From Rotaria sp. Silwood1 (Eukaryota; Rotifera; Eurotatoria; Philodinida; Philodinidae): 64,000 nucleotides of DNA. The stretch is from positions 2,672,149 through 2,736,148 of the forward strand of contig CAJNOP010000018.1 of NCBI GenBank assembly GCA_905250075.1. Direction: 5' to 3'. The notes beneath the pieces are model-generated. The model had not been told where the DNA came from, did not search any database, and saw only the letters and a list, made by a program, of their open reading frames with translations. Below, one piece after another: positions 20,972 to 35,126 of this stretch (its first letter is position 1; each line of letters starts with the position of its first letter). Position numbers and translations under genes: made by a program.

Positions 20972-23099
20972 CAGTAACAACCATAGATAGAATTGTTGTG
21001 TCATGAGAAACATTGCAATTATACTATTGATCTGTCTTTTTAATTCTAACTAACATATATTCTATTGCTATGTTTTTCTTTCTATCAAACATAAATATCT
21101 CTATTGAGCAATCTTTATTGTCTTCACTTTTGAATATCAATGATTCAAATAACGTGATGTATCATCGTTCGTATCGTGAATGGACGACGTTGACCGGTAT
21201 CAAGATGTTGTTTGGTCATAGGTATCTATGATGTCGATGATTGCACATATAGAAATTGAGTGTTGTTTTGTGAAAAGGTAGACAATATCAGCCGATATCT
21301 CAAACAGATTATGAAGATTCCAAACGTTCGATGGGTAAAAATGAATCTTGCTCTGTTGACAATACGTCAAATAGGATTGATAAACCATCGTTGGTCGATA
21401 GCATCGATAATGTCAATCCAAAACAGATTGATGGAATACTACCACTTGTGATCAATAGATTCTTTGATTTAAAATCAATCACACCACCAGTTGTGAATTG
21501 ATCGAGCAGTTTTTTTTGAGTACATATTCAACTTCGTCAGTTATACTCTATTTTAGAGTACTTATACTAATGATACTCGTTCTGATATAGATTTGCTGCA
21601 GTGCTAATCGAACTATACTTTGTCTTTCTTTGTCTCACAACTTACTCTCCATAATGTTCTTATTTAATAACAAGACTTGGCATAAGATGTACTTGGTGAA
21701 AACGATGATCTGATTTCGAATCAAATTAACAAAGTTTGGAAGTTAACCTGGAAAATTTGCTAAAGAATTTAGAATGCCATCAGATATTGACTTGAGATCA
21801 ATTGTGGGAGGAACACAAGTCCTCAGCTTGTACAGAATTGGGTGTGGGTGCAAGCGTACGTGAAAAGAAGACGAACGCCTACACCCAACCCACACCCTAG
21901 TTGTCATTTTTTTTCATTAGAACCTTACGGGTTATGAAGATCATATTGAGATCAAGTCATCTATTTATAAGAAAATGAGAATAGGAGACACAGAAAAGAT
22001 GAGTCTGACGAAGTGCATTACAGGGACGCCGCCCACTGACCAGTTACTGGTATATTTTATTTCAGATGAAAGATGGTTTTTTAGGAAGATTTATACAGCA
22101 TTTTCATTTTCGCATTGAGAGCATTCAAACGAAACTGCACAGAATACGTATCATCCGTCTGTTTGTTGAGTCAATTAGAGACAAAGAAATATCTTCAATG
22201 AGCAAGAGAAATGAAAAAAACATTTTGAGAGTTGGCCGTATCATCACGGCTTTTTTTGGAGGCGACATTGCAAAAAGTTAAACGGAATTGAGAACTTTCA
22301 CTGCGACTGTAAACTAAAACATACATCATAGACAATAAAGAAAGATGTGCTAGAAATGTTTCTATGGATTAATCTGCAATATTTCACTTTTTTAAGAACA
22401 TGGTATTCGACAAGAACTGAAATTCAAGTTTTTATTTTTTTTTTTATTAATAAAAAATCAACAATGGATTCATACTGACTTTTGTGATGAATCTAACTCG
22501 ATTTCGCTATCTGAGTACTTTTCTAGAAAATAGAACAATCGACTAGAACTTTCGATTCTCAAAAGAAAATTGTAGTGATATTCTACAGCTAATTGTGCTA
22601 TAACCCGTAGCTGATTATAAGTCATAACTAAGTAATAGAGATAAACAAACAAAACTGAATAGTTTACCATTTTTTTCTTCAAAACTCAACAAAAATAAAT
22701 AGAAGTCACACAAAACTTTTCATCAAAAGATTATTAGAAAAAAGAAATGTAAATGAAGATATCAGCAATACTATAGCTGCCACAAAGTACATGTATGGGA
22801 TTCAATCAACGAAGGAGTAAACTCTAACGGAAGACGGCAAATAATTAAATGAATATTTCGAAAAAAAAGTAAACCGTCTCAAATTGCCATACTTGAGTTT
22901 AAAGTTAGGAGAATTACACGAGAGACAGCATAGTTTAGAAAAAAATGAAGAAAAACTAATAAAATTTGCTTTATTTACGGAAATAAAATTAAGTCTTATA
23001 TTCTTCTTCTTTCAGAAAAGGGTGAGCAAATCGTTAGATGAGCGTTACTTGTAATATAAATATATATATTATTTAAGATTGTTGACTTTTAGTGTTATT
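20972..23099. other. Intergenic, one telomere-like hairpin
   Basis: No coding frame I trust. The small open frames at 21260-21451, 22066-22281 and 22470-22682 lack recognisable motifs. Telomere-like locus 8 lies at 21840-21898. Confidence 0.45.
21840..21898. repeat. Telomere-like G-arm/C-arm hairpin, locus 8
   Basis: GGGTGTGGGTGCAAGCGT (21840 on) pairs with ACGCCTACACCCAACCCACACCC ending near 21898. Complementarity extends into the spacer side (CAAGCGT/ACGCCT). Confidence 0.8.
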
Positions 23100-26000
23100 T
23101 AAAAACTAGAAAATGCATTCTATACTATCTTAGACACCAATCAACAAAGTCGTTTAATAGTTGCATTATGGTATTTTATAACAAAAATATCGATGAATAA
23201 ATTATATGATATAGTTACTTATTTTCCACCCTGGAATCAAACACAATTGTTTACACCGATTGATATTAATCAATTTGAGATGTAAACGACAAAAAAAAAA
23301 CTCAATTTTGATTTAAGTTTTTTTCGCATCCATATTATAAATTTTAGGGCAAAATGTATAGTTATTGTTCGTTTACTAAATTTTATTATAACACTTTGGT
23401 CTAATAATATCCACAAGATACAATATGAGCAATTGATAGTTCATTTTATAATAGTGATTTAACAAAATTAATTTTAACTTGTGTAATTAATCTAACATAA
23501 CTAGGATTTGATATTAATAAGAAAGAAATTAATAAGAAATTATCTGAAAGAATATGTTTAGAAATTTATCATTTAATTGATTCAAATATTTGATGAAACA
23601 GATATTTAGATTGTTAATTTACTTAAATCAATGACAACTCATCTACCTGATCAATTATTACAATTTTTCTATGATATTGCATTAGAAATGACGAAAACTG
23701 ATGGGTACGTATAGATGTTGTCTTATATCATAGAAATTAAACTTATGAATAAAAGTCAATCGGAGATATGAGTAAAGATCATAGATGTCAATCCTAGAAT
23801 TTTTACACAAAATAACTCAACCTTGGTTTAAGACTCCAAAATGATACAAACAGTCATCTGTCAACAATACCAGAATCTACAAAAAAATTCACTTAGACCA
23901 AGAGAGTGCAAATAAGATCAAAGATTTTGCCATATGCTAATCAATATATTGAATACTTAATAAAAACTAATAACGAAATAAAGAAATAAGATAGAAACCA
24001 AAAAGAATTCAAAGAATTATCAAGAATAGATTATTCAGTTAGTTATCATAAAATTTTCTTTTCACATATTATTATTAATCATAAAATATTCGAATATAAT
24101 TTAAGAGTTTAAAATTTAATCAAAGAATTAAATCTGAATCCTGTTCTTTAATCACTTGTATTTACTGTTACTCATGAGCATCGTCTTTTACGTCATGTTC
24201 GGTTATTATCGAAATCATATCAATCTGAATAATATACGAAAGAATTACGAAAAATAATGTTAACGGTATTGTTTTTCAGTATGAATAAAATTTTCATCTA
24301 AAAATCTTTTTGTATTTACAGAAAATGATTAATCATGAAGAAGATTCCGATAAAGCAAATATCGTTTTAACTATCGATAATCAACGTAGTTTACAAACTA
24401 GCTTTGATCATATTATTTACTTAGGCATTGAGGTTAATTAATTTTCTAATCGAACAACATCAAATTTTCGCTATTTAATAGTCAAATGAAGTTTGACTAT
24501 ATTTATTTTAATCAAATTGTATTCATACGGATTCCGATAATTCTACCATTGGTACCTATCTGTTAAGATTATTTAAATATCAAATAATCAGTTGGCTTGA
24601 TACTACTTCTCATTTTCTTATCATTAATATCGATGAAATAAAAATAACTGATTAATGTCAATCTATTGTTTTTCTTCTTCGTATGTCGAACAATGCATAC
24701 ATTTACTAATTATTGATTTTTATTAAAAAGTGCACTATATCATTATGATACACCAGAATATTATGATTATCAAGGTACACGAAGAAAAATTTTATCTACA
24801 ATTGAATCATCATAATTTTTATTATTTCTATAATTAATATCGATTTTATGTTGTAAACAAAATCATATATTTGAAATTGAAATAATTTCATCAATAAATC
24901 GTCTTATATTAGTAAATTAAATTATCATAAATAAACAACTAAACACCGCTTATATTGCATTAGAAATATTTTTATTATTTATGTTAAGATCAGTAAAAAA
25001 ACAACAACATTTATTGATTTTATAAAAAAATCTATATATCATCATTTGTTATTCAATTATTTCATATTGAAATTGATTTTATCATCAATTTTAATTAATT
25101 AAATATTTATATATCGTTTTATTGATAATATCTATACAATATTAAATAAAGATGATGTTTTTCGTTTGAATCCTTCAATTGCAATTATTTTTTATGAAAC
25201 AACTAAAAAACAAGAAAATTCGTAAATGATTAAATATGAATAAAAATTATTAAAATTGAACAAATAATGGATCGAAATGAACTAACAAAATATGTTATTA
25301 TACGTGTTCATGCACAATTTATTGATGGATAAATAACTAAATCAATAGAAATGATCTTAACAAATTTTCTAACAATTGAAAAAAAGATATGAAAATAAAT
25401 TTAATTCATTCATTAACGCAATAAGTTCATTTTATTTCTTATTCCAGTATTAATTTGTACCCAAACAGAACGGTAAACTTTATAGTTTCTATTTTTGATG
25501 CCAATGCATCAAGGCTAAATAAACAAGAATTTGAAATTCTATTTTGATGGAGCAAAAGAATAATTTGTTAATCAGATAGTGAATTAAAGCTATATTCAAT
25601 TAATCTTTTCAATAGCAACATAACTTACAAAGTATAGTTTTCCAAATTTCTTAATAGTTGAACAACTCTGGGTATTAATGATCAAAATAAATGCAGCCAC
25701 ATCCACACCCCTACTGGATTATAATAGTTCTTTTGTTTTGAAAGTTCTACAAACTTTGATTCATTGCTAAAAAAAAAAACTTTCTCGAAAGGTCAGCTCG
25801 TTATAAGAAATTTCATTACTTTCATAATCCATTATGATTTTCCTTCTACCAGTTGAATTAAATTATCGAACTAACCTTAATTATTTATTCTATAGGACGA
25901 ATATATCTTTGAAAACATAATCGATCCATATTATAAATCTAGATATCCTCTTGAACTAGAACATTATTATAGAAAAGATAAATGTAGATTATTAAATATT

Positions 26001-27190
26001 TTATGTAAAAAAACTTCTTAGATCATCAAATAGTGATAATCAATTAAATCAACAACGTTCATCAACTACATTAAGTTATGTATCTACTCAATATTTATTT
26101 GGTAGTAGTTTAACAGAGGAATTAGATTTTTTTTATTTTACATCCGTTGCTGCTAGTCAACAAAAAAAAAATCATTTCACTAAAAATCAATTAAATTCTC
26201 TAAGAAAATTCTTTTGAAATATATTTACGTAAACAAAATGATGATCCAGCATTCATCGAAGGTATAGATATTAATTTTAGAACAAATTTTATTGAAATTG
26301 AAATGGATGCACTTAATTTAGATTGATGTATGGTATCTATAATTTTCTTACTTAAACATATAGAAATAAACGATATTAACAACTATTCAATCTGATATGC
26401 TACTTCCAATGATTTGTTTATATAACAAAATTTAGTGATACAACAATAGCATTTAATATAAAATTATTTGTCATACGTCTTATTACACATACACATCCTA
26501 TATTTAAACCTTATGCACGTTATTGGTTAACATCAATAATTCATATATGTAGTCAAATGTTTGAAAAACCTGTCAAAAGTTTAAATAGATTTTTTATTGA
26601 TAGAACATCAGTTCAACATCTTTTTAGAATATTTATTTCTTATTTGTACACATAAAAATTCTCTTGTTATGAAATTAAATTTCGATTTAATTAAAAAATT
26701 AATTGAATCATGGAATGAACGTAGATATATACTAACATTAATTCTATATTGATCAATATATTAAATAAAAAGACAATGTCCTAAGTTTATCATTAATTAG
26801 AATATCATTAGTTAATTATATCTTATCTGATCATGAAATAAATGTTTTAAATGAAGAGAAATTTATAAATAAAACATTATTAAAAAATGTGATTAATTTT
26901 TTTCAAAATATTTATGCAGCAACTGCACAAGCTATTCGAATATTGTTAAATGTTAAAAAATAAAAAAGTCAATCAAATGAATGTTTATTAGAACAAATAA
27001 GTTTTATATTAAAATGGTTAAGTGATCAAGCTATGCAAGATATATTTATAACATCTATTTATTCATTACAAAAACATCATCGAAATATTATTGATAAAAC
27101 ATATGAAATTCTATTTTCAAAAGCAAAAATTTTCTTTTCTATTTCATTTTACTCTTATGAATAAATTAATGTTTGATTTTTAAAAAAAGC
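23100..27190 (+). pseudogene. Decayed relic of DNA-PKcs (DNA-dependent protein kinase catalytic subunit)
   Basis: No long frame survives, but translated fragments on the plus strand fall in the order expected of the NUC194/HEAT-repeat region of DNA-PKcs. Clear pieces are SSLTEELDFFYFTS (near 26110), IEIEMDALNLD-stop-CM followed by LLKHI (26290-26360), FNIKLFVIRL and FKPYARYWLTS (26450-26540), IYAATAQAIRILLNV (26910-26955) and an alpha-helical stretch to about 27160. They resemble the human protein around residues 1950-2330 from memory. Weaker HEAT-like fragments (LIVALWYFITKIS near 23155, THLPDQLLQFFYDIALEM near 23640) suggest the relic starts by about 23100. Many stops and frameshifts interrupt it, and the kinase half is absent after 27190. 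DNA-PKcs drives end joining with Ku. Assignment is strong for 25.9-27.2 kb and tentative before. Confidence 0.7.
25694..25713. repeat. Single-arm telomere-like C tract (inside the relic)
   Basis: AGCCACATCCACACCCCTAC. No matching G-rich arm was seen close by. Confidence 0.4.
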
Positions 27191-30138
27191 TGTATGAAAA
27201 TTTTATAATCGAAATTAGAAATTTTTATGAAGTGAATACAGAATGAATGACATTTACGGCATAGTGACAATTTACTTCTTTTATTCTCATAAAGAGTCTT
27301 TTTTTCTACGAATACTTGATACAATTCGTACTACTCACTACTATATCGCCGTGGTTAGTACTACAGAGTCTACAGAACAGAAATGTGTGCGAACAATTTT
27401 TTTGGTTTCGATCCCAGTTATTATCTCGAGTCAGAGAAAACTACTCCAGAATTTATTCATATTACATCTAAAATAATCTTTCAACACTCATTTTTTGGTT
27501 TATTTAGTTGACGATTAGTGCTTTTTCTTTCGATTACCTATCGTGAATTATACTCTGAGAGATATGACTTATAAGATCATTCGCGCACTTTCACTAAAAA
27601 AAATCGAAATTTTCTTTTTATGTCACTCAGCACATTCATAGAACGTGAACTATTGAAAAGTTTTCAACGATCTCATTCTATATCAAACATTTTTGAGTTT
27701 TTTTTCGACATTCTTGAATTTAAACATTTTGCATATTTGATATTTTTTTGATATTGCTGATTTTTGAAAATTTTACTTCTTCGATGTATTGGTTTTCGAG
27801 ATTTTGATATACTGTGTTTTGAAACTTTGCCGACGAATTAATAATGTATAGGACATAATCGATTAAAATAAGGATGACAAATTAGCAACATATATTAAGA
27901 AAGGACATTTATACTCGTAACAATAAAAAAAGCATAAATTTGACGAATGTCAATCATGTAGATTGTTTGAATATATTCTCAATATTGGAATATTTATCAT
28001 TAGTCAGATATTCGACGTCATTAACATAAAATCAAATGACGATGAACAATATCAAGAGAAATATTCGATTGATAACGACATCTAACGGTTAACACCATTT
28101 AATCGTCAATTCTATTCTCCACTTATATATCAATTTCATATCATTCATTTATTATTTGTTATCAAGATTCTTGGTTGTTGAACAGATTCCAGGTAAATTG
28201 AATTCAATGAAGGAGTCTGAATATTCAACAGAAATAATAGCTGTTGTCTCTATGTTTTTGACATGGTAGAAAAAGGAAAAAAACAACCGTTTCCGACCAT
28301 TCTAGTTAATATAAATGTTTAATAAATTGATGAGTTAAGTAAATATGACAGCAAAGTCTGCGTTTCGATCGATCGAAATTTTAAAAAATCTTCTCGAAAA
28401 AAAAGTCCCTTATTAGAATTGTTTAGATTGACGTTTTAAAATATCTGTCTATTGAGAATATATACTGATTAGTCAATAGTTATTAACATTTTATTAAATA
28501 TATCTTTCTATTATCTTCGATAAACATATGTTTTTTTTCACTATCTTATTATAGTTGAGGTTTTATTATTCGATTGATCCTATTCAATGGGATAATAATT
28601 GCAATCAATTTAATTCATCATATCACAGATGATAATAACGTACTTATTCGTCACATTCAAGTTACATATTATTGATAAATAATAAACTATCTATCGGAAG
28701 ATTTGATTGAGTTTTATTTTATCAATAATATTTAAAAAGAAAATAAATGAATTATTATTTAGGTTTAATATATGATAGATATTTATAAATCATTTTTCTA
28801 GTTCATTTTATTTGAATGACGACAACCACAATAAATAATAAATAAATCGATCAGATGAATTTATTATATATATATTATAATAGACATATTCAAACCTTTT
28901 TCAAATATTTTTATTTCTCATATAAATATGTTTGAAGTTTTTTATGATAAACTATCGAACTTAATCAAACATATGACGATCATATAAAAAAATTTCAACA
29001 TCTTATTCATATTTATATAAAGCAAGTCTACTTTTGTTTATCAATAAGAAAATAATTGATTATTTATATATTATTATTTGTACTTTTACGTCGATATATA
29101 AATAAACCTTAATCATTTTACTTATTGTTTATTATAAAAGAAAATAAATGGGAAAGAATTATTTTAATATAGTATATATTAGACAAATAAGTTCAATTAT
29201 ATATATAAATATATTAACAATAATTAACTTAAAATAAATTTTATCGGAATAATCTCTATTTTAATTTAATCATTCATACAATCAAATATATTTTCAAATA
29301 TATTAATTAATATTAATTAAATAAACTATGAATATTTTTAGAATAAACAAATACCTTTTAATTGAGTATATTCCATTCTTATGGCACTAACATATAGATC
29401 ATTATTGTTAAACTTATCTATGTATATTATGTTCAATGTGTATCTGTGGGTGTCTGTGACAGGTCGAAGGCTAAAAGAGGGTAAGACTATATGGGATATA
29501 GATGAAGAAAGTATGGAAGTGAGGAGTCGAGGGAGATATAGATAAGGAGAATGTGATGGTACAATGTGGACTGAGACGAATCTCTTATGAAAGTAACGTA
29601 GATGTGCGTGGGTATTGTTCGGTGAGGATAGATATCCATATATAGTTTGGTCTTTGAATAGGTGAAGTTATCTTTATATTGGAGATAATGAAGTAACAGT
29701 TTGAGCACCGTTAGATGGCATAGTCTTATTCGAAAGCAGCAACAGCGTACAAAAATAATTTCTGCGAAAATAGTGTTGGTAGCAGATCTAACTATGTCTT
29801 TGACAATTTCCTTGCCTTGAGAAAAAACCTTGCTTTCGATGATGAAAATAAAAAATCGTGTAGTCTGCACGAATTCTCACAGTTTATTATATTAATTAAT
29901 TAATTGTTAATATTATTGAATTTACAAGCATATTTTAATCAGTGTATAATAAACAGGTGTTACTTTTATAATTCATATAGTGTCGAATAATTAAATTCAT
30001 TTAGTTTAACTTGTTAATGATAATGATCAATGTAGAAATATGCTCATTTGTTTTAATAAATGATACACTTACTTATTAATGATAATAATTATTTCATATA
30101 TAGGATATTATTATTTCTAGATATATATATATATACAT
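27191..30138. other. Very AT-rich intergenic region, no gene seen
   Basis: Dominated by A/T words and short TATA runs. The minus-strand frame at 29487-29870 (127 codons) has no recognisable motif and biased composition, and I do not call it. A weak GT-rich patch (CTGTGGGTGTCTGTGAC near 29444) may be a degenerate single-arm telomere-like tract. The carotenoid oxygenase promoter should lie in the last few hundred bases. Confidence 0.5.
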
Positions 30139-31874
30139 ATGATGACAAAATCAAATGTTTGTGAACAAGATGAAAAAGAATGGAATAATTATAATCTCTT
30201 TGCTTCCACAAGAGATGTTGAAGATGAACAAATAATTGAATTTGAAGGAAAAATTCCTGAATGGTTAAAAGGTACTCTTTATCGTAATGGTCCAGGAGCT
30301 TATGAAATAAATAATGATTTAAAAACATCAGTCAATCATGCATTTGATGGTTTTGCTTTTATTCAAAAGTATTCTATTGATGGACAATCACAATTAGTTC
30401 GTTTTCGTGCATCATTTATCAAATCACGTGCATATACTCAATCCTTATTAAATAATCGTTTAATGGTACGACAATTTGGTACAGATCCATGTAAATCAAT
30501 ATTTGGGAGATTTCAATCACTTTTTCGTCCTCGAGATCCAACAACATCTACTGATGATACAGGTATTACTGTTCAAATAGTACATAATCAATTATTAGCA
30601 CTTACAGAAACAGTAACAGGCAATATTATTGATCCAAATACACTTGAATTAATAGGTCCACTTATAACATTACCTTATAGTCAATCAATGGATTCAGAAA
30701 TCTTTACAATAACAACAGCTCATGTTATGCATGATGATAAACGTCAAATGACAATTGGTTTTAGTGGAAGAATAACACATAAAGGCCATTGGCTTGATGT
30801 TATATTCATATCAGATCACTCATTTAATCAAGATAAAACAGGTTTATTTTATTTATTTCATTAAGGAAAAAACAAAGATTCTTTTAAAATATAGATGATG
30901 ATGATGATGATATTGATAAATGGATATCTGCTAACGATAGTTTTATTAATATAACAAATAAAATGAATTCGAAAAGCAAAGATTATAATCGTTGTATTAA
31001 ATCAAGTACAAAATTATATCATTTTCCATATGAATATGCATGTTATATGCATTCAGCATCAATTAGTGAAGATTATTTAATTCTAACAGAAATTCCATAT
31101 CATTTTAATACATTTTATGCTATATGGAATTGTATAGCCGGTGGTACACTAACAGATATGTTTAAATGGAATGGTAAAACAATGCCAACTTATTTTCGTA
31201 TTATTTCATTAGATACAGGTGAACAAATAGCACGTATACCTGGTCCACCTTTTTTTACATTTCATCATATTAATTCTTATCAAAATGAACATAATAAAAA
31301 ACAAATTCTTGTTGACATATGTGCTTTTGATGATCCAACAATAATAAATGAACTATATGTGGATAAATTACGTCAAAATATATTTCCTTCAGGTGGTGGT
31401 TATCTTAGAAGATTTCAATTAGATTTAGATTCAAATACATGTATTGAAACAAATGCTAATACAAGAGAACCGAAAGGAATTCATTCAATTAGTTATTCAA
31501 ATAGTATTGTACCAGTTCAATTTGAATTAGGACGTATTAATCCAAAATATCTAACAAAACCATATCGATATATATATGGTGTACGTGCTCAACCTGGTCG
31601 TTTCTTTGATGCTTTAATTAAATTAGATGTTCAATCAAAAGAACAAGTAGCTTTATGGGAAGAAGCATGTACATCACCAAGTGAACCTATATTTGTTCCA
31701 AGACCTTCTGATAATTATGATCGAGAAGATGATGGAATTATTTTATCAATTATTTTAGATCAAATTAATAAACGATCATTTTTACTTGTACTTGATGCTA
31801 TTACATTTAAAGAACTTGCTCGTGCCTATCTTCCTATACATATACCATTATCATTTCATGGCAATTTTTATTAA
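30139..31874 (+). CDS. Carotenoid cleavage oxygenase (BCO/RPE65 family)
   Basis: Two exons, 30139-30841 and 30895-31874, with a 53 bp GT-AG intron, give 560 residues, close to the usual family length. The join reads QDKT then a run of Asp. Family marks are EWLKGTLYRNGPG (41-53), the DPCK motif (near 116) and all four iron-binding His in order: TAHVMHD, YMHSAS, FHHINSY and, at the very end, SFHGNFY. These enzymes use non-haem Fe(II) and O2 to cleave carotenoids or related polyenes to aldehydes such as retinal. Animal members act in the cytosol, mitochondria or at membranes; no signal peptide is seen. Without the intron there would be a stop at 30862, so splicing is needed. An ATG at 30963 in exon 2 is internal. 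Whether it is BCO1-like, BCO2-like or bdelloid-specific cannot be decided here. Confidence 0.9.
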
Positions 31875-32891
31875 TTATTCATATATTTAACATTTTCTCT
31901 TAAGTTATATTAACATAGAAATAAAATTTCAAAAGAATAAAATTTATTTATGAGGTGACAATTCTCTTTAATAATTATATTATGTAAAATATTGCAAAGA
32001 ATAATAGAATACTTATTTTTTGGTTATTTCATAAAAAAACGATATAAACTGTTTACTTTAAATGATTATTTCCAAGAGCCTCATCATAAATGTTTATTTA
32101 TTTTTGTTTCATAAAATAATAAGAATGTAGGATGTAGATCCCCTCTATTTCCTATGTTTCAAACATCCGTGAATGGTTGCAAAGGATTTCTGTGTAATTA
32201 ATAGTGTTACTATGGATAGTTATCGCTGGTAATAAGCTGCTTTCTTTTACAAACTTTCCCAGCAGAACGCCATAGACTTATGTGAAGAGTTTTTTCACTT
32301 CAGTTAAAAGCAGTTTACCTAAAAACATAATAAACCTCATTTAGAATAATCTGAAACCTGTTCAGTCAAACGAAAGTGAAATGATATGTGTTATGAAAAA
32401 GTTGCCGTTGCCACCGAACAATTTTTGCAGTCAAGCACTGTTGAGCAGATATTCTTGAGCAACTATGCTTGAAGGAGCTGGTGTGGGTGTTGATTTTATG
32501 ATTCTCCATACCCACACGCCCACACCCACATTCACATCCACACCCACACACCCACAATAACAAGAACGGCTTGATGACACTGCGCTACTATTTATTCTAT
32601 TGGTGCTATTTTTTTCATTCGATATGAAAAATGATGACTAAATCTGATAGAGCGACGCATAAAATTCTAAAAGACTTTGTCTGGGATCAATGTGCATCTT
32701 CGACTAATGTTAGAACATTATTTTGTGGAACTTTATTCCAAATCACATTATTAGTTTAGAAAAAAAGAGCGACAGATAAGACACATGACTGTCACCACTT
32801 TTTAATCGTTCCTTTTTGTATACATTTCGATATTTATCCTAAAGCAAAGAATAGGAATCAGGTACAAAAACGACTTATTCACTCACGTGTA
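31875..32891. other. Intergenic with one telomere-like hairpin
   Basis: No gene seen. It holds the 3' flanks of two convergent genes and telomere-like locus 9. The open frame at 32366-32563 is an artefact of that repeat. Confidence 0.5.
32480..32556. repeat. Telomere-like G-arm/C-arm hairpin, locus 9
   Basis: A short G arm (GGTGTGGGTGTTG) is followed after about 18 bp by a longer C arm (CATACCCACACGCCCACACCC and further units to 32556). The C arm is longer than the G arm, as at locus 5. Confidence 0.75.
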
Positions 32892-33745
32892 TCAACACGA
32901 ACTCTTATCAATGACAAATTTTTGCACACGATGATTTCCATAATCGACTACATAAAGATTTCTGTCAAGATCGAATGATATATCAGTGGGATGATTAAGC
33001 TGACCTGATTGAGAACCGTGACCATGACCACCGACGATGATACTGCCGGGTTTCGCACCACGTAGCCATCGCATTATACGGTCATTATCTCTGTCCGACA
33101 CATAGACAGTATCCAACCGATCGACAAAAACACTCAGTGGCTCTGATAATTGGTTTAGTTCATCACCTTGAGTACCACCAGCAACAATTGAGATTTCCGT
33201 AGATTCATCGTCCAATTTTATCACTCGGTCAGTGGCCATTTCAGATATGTAGACAGATCGATTTCGATCAACGAACATATAGTACGAATAACCAAGTCCT
33301 GAAATGATCACTTGTTCAATCGTCTCACCAATACGCCGTTTTCTCACTGAGTGATTTCCATAATCAGATACATAGAGTGATCTTTCATCATCCAATGCTA
33401 CACCAAGAACAGGAATATTTTCAATAATTGTTCTTCCACTTTGACCACCTCGAAACCATCGTTGAACACGTTTATTACCATAGTCACTAATGTACATTGT
33501 TCCATCTTTATCGATGGCAACATCGACTCGATATTTCAATGGATCACTACGATCTCCCTCTCCATTACCACCTGCGACTACCTGACCACTTGAAGCACCG
33601 CGATTCCATTTCACTATACGATGATTATAATAAACTGCAATATAAATAGTTTGATTATTATCAACAAAGAGACCCCTCTGGCAAATTCAACTGATTGAGC
33701 GCAGATCCTTCACCATTGCCACCAGCCACAGTTTGGCCATCTTGA
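32892..33745 (-). pseudogene. NHL-repeat beta-propeller protein, 5'-truncated and frameshifted
   Basis: The intact part (33614-32892, 240 codons from an internal Met) contains NHL repeats with the recurring pattern VYVSDxxNxRVxxW, for example GTMYISDYGNKRVQRW, LYVSDYGNHSVRKR, DTVYVSDRDNDRIMRW and LYVVDYGNHRVQKF. Upstream on the same strand the frame continues (IYIAVYYNHRIVKWNRG) but needs a one-base shift at a run of four G (33676-33673 on the minus strand) to join a further piece reading DGQTVAGGNGEGSALNQLNL. Beyond about 33745 the family pattern stops and no start or signal peptide is seen. The 3' end at 32892 looks natural. NHL propellers usually bind proteins or ligands; many are extracellular in rotifers. 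It may be a dead fragment or have a missing 5' exon; the G run could also be a sequencing error. Confidence 0.75.
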
Positions 33746-35126
33746 GAGACCAGGTCGCTGTTGCACAAATGCTGTCGCCCGGTCCTGGTGGAAAAGGCAG
33801 AGCTAAGCAAACGAAGGGAGCGAAACATTTCAATATGTTCAGTAATACAGATCTATTTTTTGTTTATCAAGTTGAAATTTGATGTCATTTTATCAGTATC
33901 GAAAATATTGAAATCTATCGGTTTCACGAACACTATATGTATACAGATATCGACACTTGATATCATACTGGAAGGATTAATCCTAGCATATACGATAAAA
34001 AGAGGAGCAAATATTGTTGTACGATCTCAATGAAACAAGTTGAGAATAAATCAAGTAGAAATGTCATGTATCACTGGTCGTTGTCCGATGAATAACAACT
34101 GACTGTTTGTCGTATTGAGACCAGTATACTAGGGAGAAAAGATGGACTCTCGTACTTGAAGTTATTTTGCGCTACTTTAAAGTACTTCGAAGTAATTTAA
34201 ACTACTTCACACGAACTTTTGACTACTTTAAGCCACTTTTAAGGTACTTCAAAATTTCTCAATACAATTGCAAAGACACATTTAAATATTAGGCTATAGA
34301 TCGTTTTGTCGTTGCTAATTAATAATATAACATAAAAAACTCAATGTATACGAGAGAAAAACAATACAAATTATAGTAATAGACAAACATTTCAATGACT
34401 GATTTTAAAAAAAAGATAAAAACAAAAAAGATCGACGATGATACGCGAGTTAAAATCAAGAGAAACGAGTGCCGTCATGGAATCCTGAAATTCTATGGAG
34501 TCCGACGGAATTTGTAGAATTCCAGAGATGGTCTTTCAACAACTGGATTATAGACTCTTTGAGGAAAATTTTTTAGAAAAACAGTTTTCTCAGACAACAT
34601 TTACTTCCATTTTTGAAAAATTTTCGCTTCATGAATCAAGTTTTTTCAATTCCATTGAATAATTGTTCTTCTCTTCCTTTCAGCTTCCAATATGAAATAT
34701 GTTTTCATTTATTTAAGGTAACATTGAGCAAACGAATGTCTTGCATTTCTTTCAAGTTCACGTTCATTTTGCAAGATAAGAGGTGAAAGCATAGGCGTTT
34801 TTGACAGCTGAATAGAGAATATCTATTTCTCTTATCATTCTAAAAGAAATGAGTTTCTATTTTATTGAATTATTCACTTTTCGGCTCAGAGTTTCTCCAC
34901 TCGATTCCAAAAAGCTGTCGTGCTTCGGCGACATGCTCTTCTGCAACAGATACTGAATTGGTAGTTCTAATTATGACCATTTTATCATCAAAAAATGCAG
35001 ATTTTAACAAGTGAAGAAAAATTTTCGTTGCGTGGCATTTTTCAAAAAAAAAAGAGTCAAAAATCAGAATATTATAAAGATGACACTTTTCAAGGTCATT
35101 CTTCGTTTCACTTTATTTTGCAAATA
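33746..35126. other. Intergenic, no gene seen
   Basis: From about 34148 to 34258 there is a patch of repeated CTACTTTAA/AAGTACTTC words, a degenerate short-period repeat. The plus-strand frame at 33761-34033 has no family features. The rest shows nothing I can name. Confidence 0.5.

Noticed and set aside
29487..29870. 127-codon minus-strand open frame
   Set aside because: No family motif, hydrophobic low-information composition, no neighbouring exon or splice logic; likely chance.
33761..34033. 90-codon plus-strand frame overlapping the NHL relic end
   Set aside because: Partly antisense to NHL sequence and otherwise without motifs.
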